Assembly: GCA_030446285.1 (NCBI GenBank)
Contig: JASUSC010000008.1
Span: 1 to 42,844 of the forward strand
DNA: 42,844 bases
Direction: 5' to 3'
From: Eubacteriales bacterium
GTDB lineage: Bacteria > Bacillota > JASUSC01
Part shown: positions 9,240 through 17,692 of the stretch, piece after piece
Layout: each line of letters starts with the position of its first letter
How positions within the stretch are numbered: position 1 is the stretch's first letter
The notes under the pieces: generated by a model
Told to the model about the DNA's origin: nothing
Seen by the model: the letters and a program-made list of their open reading frames with translations, nothing else
Database searches by the model: none
Translations under genes and position numbers: made by a program

Positions 9240-9900
9240 GGCCTGTCACCCGGGTCGAACAGCAGGTGTGGCTTAAAGAGGCTAAGAAAACGGATGGACG
9301 CCTCCAGGAAATCCACTCCTAAGTGGCTCAGGAGGTGCTGTTCAGGGTTGAGAGGGCTTTTGCGGTTTTCTTCCGCAGGAGCAAGAACGGAGAAACGCCG
9401 GGCTACCCGCGTTTCAAGGGCAGAGGGCGGTATAAATCCATCACCTTCACCCAGTTTGGGGAAGGGAAAGGTGCCTCTTTTCAGGACGGCAATCTGAAAT
9501 TATCAAGAATCGGTCTGGTGAAGATAAAACTGCATCGGGAAATACCCAGCACCATCAAGACTGTAACCGTCAGACGGGATGCCGCCGGTAACCGGTAAAT
9601 GGTGGGCCATCTTTGCTGGAGAAATAGAACTCGTCCACCCACCTGCCCACAATGGTCCTGCCGTGGGGTTGGATGCCGGTTTAGAAAAGTTTGCCGCTTT
9701 TTCAGACGGCAGTATCATTGAAAACCCCAGACATCTAAGAAAAGCGGAAAACGTATCAAACAGGCTCAACGCAATCTTTCCCACAAGAAAAAGGTTCCCG
9801 TAACTTCTGGTTCTGGAAGCGGCCTAACGCTTTCCTCCCGTGGGAACTGTGGGACGTCAAGCCTGGGGAGCTAACCCGTTGGGGTTACGATGAAGCAGGA
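9240..9900 (+). pseudogene. TnpB-like (IS200/IS605 OrfB) remnant
   Basis: Frames read LQEIHS*VAQEVLFRVERAFAVFFRRSKNGETPGYPRFKGRGRYKSITFTQFG / GKWWAIFAGEIE...AVGLDAGLEKFAAFSDG / tail GVTMKQEA; nonsense codon at 9320, frameshift near 9595, probable internal deletion. Confidence 0.85.
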
Positions 9901-9902
9901 AG

Positions 9903-9950
9903 CCCTCCCTAGCCCCTCCCTAACCCGCAGGGGCTAGGGAGGGGCAGTTC
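9903..9950. repeat. Dispersed hairpin repeat, copy 1
   Basis: Perfect 15-bp stem CCCTCCCTAGCCCCT/AGGGGCTAGGGAGGG, 11-nt loop; right arm shared with copy 2. Confidence 0.8.
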
Positions 9951-10193
9951 ACTAATTTCTTTTATGATTTTCTAAGATTTTCTAATTTCTTTTGATATGA
10001 TTTCCAACCTGGGCACCATTTGATATGCCAGTACCAGAACCTGCCAAGGATAGACCTCGGATTTCTTTCGGCGTATTTGCGCAATTTACAATTCTCGCAG
10101 CGAGAGCCTATCATGAAAAACCTCCTTTATAGCCCGATTTCTAGCGCACCCATCGCTTGCAAAATTGAAGCTTCGGAATCGGAAATAGTAGCC

Positions 10194-10748
10194 TTATCTT
10201 GCCAGTTGTTTGCCGAGCGTCAGCGCTTTTTGCCTGAGTTCATTGTTCTTTTGAGCCGTTTCCGCGTCTTTCATCCCCCCAGCAACCAAAATTCCCTTTA
10301 GTTCTAGTCCGAAAAGAGAGCTAAGCATTTGACCTAGAGAGGTAAAAGTAGTATTGTAGGATGTTTCGTCAGGATTCATCTGGCAGAAGACAAGAGCAAT
10401 TTTTTTACCCTGCTCTAAACTACTGACGGGGTTTTGGAAAAACGCATACCATCGGTCGATAAATAGTTTGGTTTGCCCGCTCATGTATCCCATGTAAACA
10501 GGAGAACCGATAACGATTCCGTCTGCGCTGGCTATTTCGTCATACAAAGGAGTCATGTCATCCTGTTGCCTGCACTTTCCCTTTTCCTTACAATAATTGC
10601 ATGATTGGCAGCCTTTGATGTTTAGTTCGTTGAGATAAAATATTTTGGTTTCTGCTCCTTCTTCAGCAGCTCCTTTGAGGATCTGTTGTACCATAAAATC
10701 TGTGTTACCGTTTTTCCTCGGACTGCCTACAAAACCGATAACTTTCAT
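10194..10748 (-). CDS. Flavodoxin/NADPH-dependent FMN reductase family protein
   Basis: MKVIGFVGSPRKNGNTDFMVQQIL...CQSCNYCKEKGKC...ADGIVIGSPVYMGYMSGQTKLFIDR. Confidence 0.92.
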   Translation of the reverse strand: MKVIGFVGSPRKNGNTDFMVQQILKGAAEEGAETKIFYLNELNIKGCQSCNYCKEKGKCRQQDDMTPLYDEIASADGIVIGSPVYMGYMSGQTKLFIDRWYAFFQNPVSSLEQGKKIALVFCQMNPDETSYNTTFTSLGQMLSSLFGLELKGILVAGGMKDAETAQKNNELRQKALTLGKQLAR

Positions 10749-10929
10749 TGACTAAATCACCCCTTCAAAATTTTTTTAAAAATATTAATCGCGACCCATT
10801 CTTATAAAACCAGATAATATTGGTCTTTTCCACCATTAAGCGGCTTGTATTTCAGGAAATAACTAAAGTAGTTGTTCTACCTCCTCGTATAATTTGACCT
10901 GGAAGTTATCATAGAACCCCAACTAAAAA

Positions 10930-11289
10930 TTAGTTTAAGGGTTCTTGATAACTTGGCGTGCCTTTGCGAAGGTCAATATAGGTTAGTCCGGGGTCACTCT
11001 TAAATACCTCCTGTAGCCCAGTTTTCCAGTAACTACTCAGTTTAGCTGACCATTTATCTTTCAGGATCTTTTGTTTGACATAGCGGAAGGGTTTTGATTT
11101 TTCTGCCCAGGCCGAGCGGTTTTTCTCGTATATGGCCTGGCCTGTTTCAGGAAAATAAGCCTCATAAGAAGTCAGAACAGACCGGAGCTGAGTAGTGGTA
11201 CCTCGTTTGATTTCTCTGTAAATAGTGCTGCGGTGGCGGCCGAGTCTGGCTGCAAACTGAGATGGGCTGAAGCCTTCTTTAAGCAGCAC
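10930..11289 (-). pseudogene. IS30-type transposase N-terminal fragment
   Basis: LLKEGFSPSQFAARLGRHRSTIYREIKRG HTH of IS30 family; no DDE catalytic domain follows. Confidence 0.75.
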
Positions 11290-11496
11290 GTAAATTTTCC
11301 CCTGTCGAAGTGTGTTAGGTGTTTAAGAGTGCGGGAGGATGTGGGATGCACTTAGGTAAGAGCCATAGCTGAAACCCTCCGTATGTGTTTGATTTGACGC
11401 CAATATCATACCGGCTGTCACGCTATGGTTCTACTATTTATGCTGTTGCTTTTGATTACAACTAACCAGTAACCAATTTAAATTAAATGGACTTAA

Positions 11497-11526
11497 TTGC
11501 CAGTAGCTTTACGAGTCCAGTATAAT
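11497..11526 (+). promoter_or_regulatory. Promoter of the HxlR gene
   Basis: TTGCCA - 18 nt - TATAAT. Confidence 0.6.
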
Positions 11527-11593
11527 ATACAGTAGATTACAAAGGGAAGTAGTTACTTTTGCGGAAATAACTAACCGGAGGGAAATAATCATT

Positions 11594-11995
11594 ATGAAAT
11601 CCGATGGGACGATTGACAAAAAATTTTGCTGTCCAGTGGAAAGGACATTCTCAATTATTGGTGGTAAATGGACTGTGCTAATATTGCGGGATCTCTCAAG
11701 TGGGCCTAAAAGATTTGGGCAGCTAAAGGATTCTCTTAGGGGCATCAGCCCCAAAACCTTAACTCAGCGGCTACGAGAGCTTGAAAGAGAAGGAATAGTA
11801 AGCAGAAAGGTATATCCGGAGATTCCGCCGAAGGTTGAATACTCGCTAACGCAAAAAGGAAGAAGCCTCAAAGATATCCTTCTTGCCCTGGCAAAATGGG
11901 GTTGCGAGAACCTCGATGACGGGAGTGGTTCTGAAGTACCCGCTTGCCCCAACTGCGCCAATTACGAACTCTGCGGTCAGTGCAATGATCGTTGA
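11594..11995 (+). CDS. HxlR family transcriptional regulator
   Basis: CPVERTFSIIGGKWTVLILRDLSSGPKRFGQLKDSLRGISPKTLTQRLRELEREGIVSR. Confidence 0.93.
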   Translation: MKSDGTIDKKFCCPVERTFSIIGGKWTVLILRDLSSGPKRFGQLKDSLRGISPKTLTQRLRELEREGIVSRKVYPEIPPKVEYSLTQKGRSLKDILLALAKWGCENLDDGSGSEVPACPNCANYELCGQCNDR

Positions 11996-12266
11996 CCACA
12001 TGTAGGTGTTGGACCATGGATAATTTCGATGTTAGCACAAAAAAAATAAGAAAAAAATAATAATAAGAAAAAAATAATTGTGGAGGATAGCATTCCAAGG
12101 TTGAAAAACGAGAATCCCCGGATTTGAACCCCGATTTTAAACTAGAAAGAACCAGAGACGCTGGAAGATGTGCACCGTCCCCTCGGTGTTCCCACGTCTA
12201 GGAAAGCAAAATCACAAAAAGCCCAGCTAAAGAGCGAGCATCAGCAAGGCCCTAGTAAAAAAGATA

Positions 12267-12314
12267 GTGAACTCCCTCTCCCTAACCCAGAGGGGCTAGG
12301 GAGGGGGAGTTCAC
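12267..12314. repeat. Dispersed hairpin repeat, copy 2
   Basis: GTGAACTCCCTCTCCCTAACCC / GGGGCTAGGGAGGGGGAGTTCAC inverted repeat (20/22 complementary). Confidence 0.8.
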
Positions 12315-12587
12315 AGAGATCTCCTCCACCAGGTCGAGCAATTCTTGTACTTTGATTCTCGCCACGTTATCCACGGCGCGAAGAAACTTATGGATCCGGA
12401 AGGCTAAACACCGAAGATCCTCCGTGGCGGAAGGGAAACTTACCCTTCTACCGGCTTTAAGCCAGGCCTTTTCTACTCCGATAAAAAGAACTTCAGGACA
12501 CCAGAAGGCACGGGCCAGCTCTTCAAGGTATTGGGGGTTCGCACCCCGGGGATCGTGCTTAAGATAAGGCAAGAGCCTTATATTCAC
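12282..12587 (-). CDS. Short hypothetical ORF, probably a truncated gene
   Basis: DPRGANPQYLEELARAFWCPEVLFIGVE N-terminus; C-terminal VNSPSLAPLG is encoded by the hairpin repeat. Confidence 0.45.
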   Translation of the reverse strand: MNIRLLPYLKHDPRGANPQYLEELARAFWCPEVLFIGVEKAWLKAGRRVSFPSATEDLRCLAFRIHKFLRAVDNVARIKVQELLDLVEEISVNSPSLAPLG

Positions 12588-13666
12588 TATTCTACCCTCC
12601 CGCGGCTCCTGGATACCCCTGCTTCCTCAAAGGTGAGCATCTTACCTATCACCTGGGCAGCGGCTTCTATAATATTCATGGCCAGGGCAGCACCGGTACC
12701 TTCTCCTAGCCGTAGGCTAAGGTTAAGGAGGGGCTTAAGGCCTAATCTCTGGAGCATAAACTTATGCCCCGGCTCCTGGGAGAGATGCCCGGCGAACATG
12801 TAATCCACGCAAGAAGGGGCTAATTCTCGGGCAAGGAGAGCCCCCGCGGAAGATATGAACCCGTCTATGACCACCGGTACCCGGTGGTAGGCCGCCCCTA
12901 AAATGAGTCCTGCTATCCCGCCTATTTCAAATCCGCCTACTTTGGCCAAAACATCTATAGGATCCCGCGGATCAGGCCTGTTCACCTTAAGAGCCCTTTC
13001 AATAACCCGAACCTTGTTTTGCCACGCTTCTTCACTTATACCCGTTCCTCTTCCCGTCACTTCGGCTACAGGCAACCCCGAAAGAGCGGCTAAAATAGCG
13101 CTACTTGGAGTCGTATTACCTATACCCATATCTCCGGTGCCCAAGAGCTCAACACCTTTTTTAATTAAAGTGCTAGCAATTTCTATGCCCGCCTCTATAG
13201 AAGAGATGGCTTGTTCACGAGTCATAGCCGGCTCTTGGGCAATATTATTGGTCCCGTAGCCTACCTTGTACGAAAGAATTTTTCCTGCTTTAACCAAATC
13301 GCTAAGATCAGCAGCCACGCCCATGTCTACCACGATGACTTGGGCTCCCACCACTTCCGCTAGAACATTGATAGCCGCCCCACCAGCCACGAAATTGGCC
13401 ACCATCTGGGGGGTCACCTCCGGGGGGAAGCTACTTACCCCCTCTTTTACTACTCCGTGGTCTCCGGCCATGGTAACGACCGCCTTGTGGCGGACGGAAG
13501 GCTTTAAAGTTTCTTGGATAGCAGCCAGGCGTTCGGCAAGACTAAGAAGTTCTCCCAGGCTCCCCTGAGGAATAGCCAAATTTTTTAAGTGCTCCCGGGC
13601 CTTCTTCCGCCATTCTTCTTTTACGGGCTTAATGCCCCGCACAGTGGCTTCTAGCGTCAGTCCCAT
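12587..13666 (-). CDS. cobT: Nicotinate-nucleotide--dimethylbenzimidazole phosphoribosyltransferase
   Basis: 359 aa; VVTMAGDHGVVKEGVSSFPPEVTPQMVANFVAGGAAINVLA, GTGDMGIGNTTPSSA. Confidence 0.95.
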   Translation of the reverse strand: MGLTLEATVRGIKPVKEEWRKKAREHLKNLAIPQGSLGELLSLAERLAAIQETLKPSVRHKAVVTMAGDHGVVKEGVSSFPPEVTPQMVANFVAGGAAINVLAEVVGAQVIVVDMGVAADLSDLVKAGKILSYKVGYGTNNIAQEPAMTREQAISSIEAGIEIASTLIKKGVELLGTGDMGIGNTTPSSAILAALSGLPVAEVTGRGTGISEEAWQNKVRVIERALKVNRPDPRDPIDVLAKVGGFEIGGIAGLILGAAYHRVPVVIDGFISSAGALLARELAPSCVDYMFAGHLSQEPGHKFMLQRLGLKPLLNLSLRLGEGTGAALAMNIIEAAAQVIGKMLTFEEAGVSRSRGRVE

Positions 13667-13689
13667 AGCTTAACCTCCTTCACATAGAC

Positions 13690-14165
13690 GACTAACTACC
13701 CTGGTGTATTTTCTTTCTCTAAGGAAAAATCTAGAATAACCCAGTTGACCGCCTTTTCCTTTAGCTGCACCACAAACTTGCGCCCAACGGCCTAAAGCCG
13801 TCATAAGGATAAGGCCTAAGGTTTGCCTCTCTCCCAGGAAGCTGGCCTAAAAGAACAAACTTAGTTAAAAACACGTGGCCCCGTGGGGTCCTCCCCGGCT
13901 ATTCTTTATGATTTTAGAATTCTTGGCGGGAGCGTCCGCTAAAAAGGCCGTCAGCGGTATCTATTAGACCGTCCCCATGCAAATTCCCGGTTCTTACCAC
14001 CAGGAAAACTAAAGCCAAAAGGTCGCCAGCCAGCCCGCCAAAAAAAGGGAGAGATTAAAGTGTGGCCACTTGCGGCTACGACACCTAAGAACACCCCCAC
14101 TAGCGGGAAAAAGGCCATGGACCCGGCCAGTTTTTTCTTCTCCGGGGGTATGAATAGTTATGGGT
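13690..14165 (-). pseudogene. cobS: Decayed adenosylcobinamide-GDP ribazoletransferase (CobS)
   Basis: Minus-strand fragments in different frames: PLVGVFLGVVAA, FFGGLAGDLLALVFLVVRTGNLHGDGLIDTADGLFSGRSRQEF*, KIIKNSRGGPHGATCF*, MTALGRWAQVCGAA. Confidence 0.8.
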
Positions 14166-14218
14166 ATCTTTGGTAAGGAATTGTACAGTCAGCAAGAACT
14201 CTATAAACCTCAAGCCTT

Positions 14219-15499
14219 TCAACTTATACCAAAATACTGTGCCGCAATCTTAACTGCACACTCTTCCCCGCACATAACGCAAGGCTGGCCTGGTGTTAAA
14301 TTACCTAAGGCCGATTTTACCTTCTCCGGGTCCAGGGCAAGCTGGATTTGAGTTTCTACATCACCAGTTACTCGCGACCGGGCCATTTCTACATTTCTCT
14401 CCCAGGCCCGCTTATTGCCTCTGGCTATATCTGCCGCATGAGCGGCGATACGGGCTGCCGTAACCCCTTCTTTTACATCTTCTTCAGTAGGCAACCCTAA
14501 ATGTTCAGCAGGTGTCACATAGCATAGGAAGTCTGCGCCGGCTGAAGCAGCAAGGGCTCCTCCTATAGCTGCCACAATGTGATCGTATCCTGGGGCTACA
14601 TCTGTAGGTAGGGTTCCTAGGATAAAATAGGGTGCACCACCGCATAAACGCTTCTGAAGGAGTATTGTGGCCTCAATGTGATGGAGAGGTACGTGCCCTG
14701 GTCCTTCTACCATCACTTGGACTCCGGCTGCCCGGGCGCGGGCCACCAGTTCCCCGGCGGTAATAAGCCCCATGAGCTGGGGTCCATCCAAGGAATCGGC
14801 AGTAGAACCGGGTCGGATAGCGTCGCCCAAGCTTAAAGTAACGTCATATTTCTTTAAGATCTTAAGCAGGCGGTCAAACTGTTCATATAAGGGATTTTCC
14901 TTATTGTTATATAACATCCAGCCTGTAAGAAAAGCTCCTCCCCGGCTTACAATATCGGTAACCCGGCCGCTACCTCGAAGGCGCTTGATAATATCAAAAT
15001 TTAAAGCACAATGTATGGCCATAAAATCAACACCATCAGCAGCCTGCTTTTCAATTGCTTCAAACATATCGTCGGGCGTCATAGCTACGATGCTCCCATG
15101 TTTTTCAATAGCCTCAATGGCCGCCTGGTAAAGAGGTACGGTTCCCACCGCCACATGGGCCTTTTCCAGCACCAGGCGCCTCATAGCATCGATATCTCCG
15201 CCCGTGCTTAGATCCATTACGGCATCGCACCCCGCTGCCTCCGCCGCAGCCAACTTTCTCTCCTCCATAGCCGGATCGGAACGGTCGCTGGAAGTACCGA
15301 TAAGAGCATTTACCTTTACCCGCAGCCCCTCCCCTATACCGCAGTAGTTAAATTCTTTACGCTTTACATTGCGGGGGATAACTATTCTACCTTCGGCAAC
15401 ACCTCTCTGGACAAACCTTACGTCAACACCTTCCTGTGTAGCAACCCACTCCATCTCGGGAGTGATCTTCCCTGCGCGAGCAGCCAGAACCTGGGTCAT
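14219..15499 (-). CDS. ThiC-like radical SAM enzyme, candidate BzaB/BzaF-type 5-hydroxybenzimidazole synthase component
   Basis: 426 aa ThiC-fold motifs (EGPGHVPLHHIEATILLQK, YDHIVAAIGGALAASAGADFLCYVTPAEHLGLP); next to cobT; C-terminal CVMCGEEC. Confidence 0.8.
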   Translation of the reverse strand: MTQVLAARAGKITPEMEWVATQEGVDVRFVQRGVAEGRIVIPRNVKRKEFNYCGIGEGLRVKVNALIGTSSDRSDPAMEERKLAAAEAAGCDAVMDLSTGGDIDAMRRLVLEKAHVAVGTVPLYQAAIEAIEKHGSIVAMTPDDMFEAIEKQAADGVDFMAIHCALNFDIIKRLRGSGRVTDIVSRGGAFLTGWMLYNNKENPLYEQFDRLLKILKKYDVTLSLGDAIRPGSTADSLDGPQLMGLITAGELVARARAAGVQVMVEGPGHVPLHHIEATILLQKRLCGGAPYFILGTLPTDVAPGYDHIVAAIGGALAASAGADFLCYVTPAEHLGLPTEEDVKEGVTAARIAAHAADIARGNKRAWERNVEMARSRVTGDVETQIQLALDPEKVKSALGNLTPGQPCVMCGEECAVKIAAQYFGIS

Positions 15500-15583
15500 G
15501 ATATCGCCCTCCCTTTTTTAGTGCTCTTTCTTATAGCTGGTTCTTATAGCCTTCCACTAAGCCTTACCTTGATACCGAGGAGT

Positions 15584-16882
15584 CTAGCAGGTGAGTTTAG
15601 TAGTTCCTAAATAATGGGACACGATAGCCATAGCACAGTACTTACCACACATAGTACAAGCCGACGAAGAAGGATCGCTTCTTTCCCTGCGCAATTTACT
15701 CGCCCGTTCTGGATCAATGGCAAGGGAAATCTGTTTCTGCCAATCCAATTCTTTTCTGGCTTGGGAAAGAGCTAAATCCCACTCGTAAGCCCCGGGGAGC
15801 CCCTTGGCTAGGTCTGCGGCGTGGGCAGCGATGCGTGCAGCTATTACACCTTCCCTCACCTGTTCAACATTAGGCAGGCCCAAATGCTCGGCAGAAGTTA
15901 CATAGCAAATAAATTCCGCGCCTGCCCAAGCGCTGATAGCCCCCCCTATAGCCGCGCTTATGTGGTCATAGCCTGCAGCAATGTCTGTAACGACAGGGCC
16001 GAAAACAAAGTAAGGTGCTCCTTGGCAAAGACTCTTCTGCAGCGTTATAGTAGCTTTAAGCTTATTTAAAGGAACATGCCCTGGCCCTTTAACCATCACC
16101 TGTACACCTGCTTTTCTAGCCCTCCTTACCAATTCCCCCAAGACCACCAGTTCCTGTACCTGGGCCCCATCTAAAGAGTCGGCCAAACACCCTGGTCGCA
16201 TTCCATCGGCCAAGCTTAAAGTAACATCATACTTATGAGCGATAGCCAGAAGGCGATCGTAGTGCTCATATAGGGGGTTTTCCTTGCGGTGATACAACAT
16301 CCATCCCATAAGATGGGAACCTCCGTAGCTTACCAAGGGATCGAGCCTCCCTTCCTTTTGGGCCCGTTCCACTATCTCCATGGTAAGGCCGCAATGTAGC
16401 CCGAAAAAGTCTACACCTTCGGCGGCCTGGCGCTCGATAACTTCAAACAGTTCTTCCACTTCCATTTTGAGTGAAGACCCATATTTTCTAGCTGCTTCGG
16501 CGAAGGCCTGGTAGATAGGTAAGGTGCCAACAGGAGTAGGCGTAGAGGTGAGGGAAGCCTCGCGCATGGCGTTGATATCCCCGCTTACACTAAGATCCAT
16601 GATGGCATCCGCGCCCGCTTCTACTGCTGCTTTAATTTTAGCTATTTCTGTCCCAATTTCTGCCCCGTCTCCATACAATCCTATACTTGCGCTTACCTTA
16701 GTTCTAAGCCCTTTTCCAATACCCACAGGAACTATATTCCGGCGCTTAACATTGCGCGGGATTACTATGGTTCCCTCGGCCACTCCCTGTCTTATAAACT
16801 CCGGGGTAACTCCCTCCCTCGAAGCCACCTCCTTCATTTCTGGTGTAATTTTTCCTTGCCGAGCGCTGGTCAGTTGAGTCAT
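15584..16882 (-). CDS. ThiC-like radical SAM enzyme, candidate BzaA-type 5-hydroxybenzimidazole synthase component
   Basis: ThiC paralog; start moved to ATG at 16882 after AAAGGAGG; C-terminal CTMCGKYC; downstream of cobalamin riboswitch. Confidence 0.8.
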   Translation of the reverse strand: MTQLTSARQGKITPEMKEVASREGVTPEFIRQGVAEGTIVIPRNVKRRNIVPVGIGKGLRTKVSASIGLYGDGAEIGTEIAKIKAAVEAGADAIMDLSVSGDINAMREASLTSTPTPVGTLPIYQAFAEAARKYGSSLKMEVEELFEVIERQAAEGVDFFGLHCGLTMEIVERAQKEGRLDPLVSYGGSHLMGWMLYHRKENPLYEHYDRLLAIAHKYDVTLSLADGMRPGCLADSLDGAQVQELVVLGELVRRARKAGVQVMVKGPGHVPLNKLKATITLQKSLCQGAPYFVFGPVVTDIAAGYDHISAAIGGAISAWAGAEFICYVTSAEHLGLPNVEQVREGVIAARIAAHAADLAKGLPGAYEWDLALSQARKELDWQKQISLAIDPERASKLRRERSDPSSSACTMCGKYCAMAIVSHYLGTTKLTC

Positions 16883-16910
16883 AGGGCAGCTACCTCCTTT
16901 GCTTTTTATA

Positions 16911-16949
16911 GGTAAAATAAAAAAGTTCCCAGCATTGCTGAGAACTTTA
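16911..16949 (-). terminator. Intrinsic terminator between riboswitch and ThiC-like gene
   Basis: Minus strand AAAGTTCTCAGC-aat-GCTGGGAACTTTTTTATTTT. Confidence 0.8.
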
Positions 16950-17005
16950 CCATCATCCTCAGGGCTTCCCACCTTCTTTCCGCGAGAAGGTGTACTCCTC
17001 CGACC

Positions 17006-17193
17006 AGGCAGGTCTCCTGGCTCCCGGATCCTCGCTCACCTGCGCCTTCCCATCCCCCTTCCCCGGCTTAAAACTCCTACCGTCCGGGTTAAGGAACAGT
17101 GGCCTTTTGCAGGATCGCTCCCCGGTCACAGTGGCGGGACCGCTTGGGATTCACACCCAATTCCCTATTCTCCCTCAACGGGCACCTGGCCGA
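17006..17193 (-). ncRNA. Cobalamin riboswitch
   Basis: Minus strand: CCAGGTGCCC...GGGAATTGGGTGTGAATCCCAAGCGGTCCCGCCACTGTGACCGGGGAGCGATCCTGC...GCCAGGAGACCTGCC. Confidence 0.93.
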
Positions 17194-17359
17194 ATTAGCT
17201 TTATTAATTTTTTCGCTTGTGATTATTTCTTGTGATTATTTTAGTATACGATTTCCCATATTGTCAATAGAGGTGTGAGCTGGGGATTGTAGAAAGACCA
17301 GAGTTTCGTTCACAATACTTTGAGAGAGTTAAACAGATATTGAAAAGGATGGGTATCCC

Positions 17360-17640
17360 GTGGGAATTATCAAAGTGGCAAGAAAAACCCCAAAAAGGAG
17401 GGACACCCACCCAATGAAATTATACCACCACCTCAAAGCCTTGGGAAACCCGCAAGCCCCTGTTCAGATTATTATCTCTCTCCTCGAAAACCATCACCTT
17501 AAAGAAGTAGCTAAAACTGTCGGTGTCTCCGTTAGATGGATCTATAAACTCCGCCAGCGTTTTATAACCTCTGGCGGCCAGTTGTCTGCTTGTATCTAAA
17601 AAAAGAGGACCTAAAAAGGTGCTATTTTTTGTAGAATTTT
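17360..17640 (+). pseudogene. Transposase N-terminal HTH remnant
   Basis: MKLYHHLKALGNPQAPVQIIISLLENHHLKEVAKTVGVSVRWIYKLRQRF then frameshift (KKRGPKK readable in another frame). Confidence 0.55.
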
Positions 17641-17692
17641 TCCTGATTCTTAGAAAAATGTCAAGAAGCAATAATAATTACTAATTTCCCTG

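Noticed and set aside
12105-12135. GAATCCCCGGATTTGAACCCCG resembles a reversed tRNA T-arm
   Set aside because: The flanking stem does not pair as a T-arm (CGGGG versus CCGGG) and no acceptor, D or anticodon arms are present; too weak for a tRNA or att remnant.
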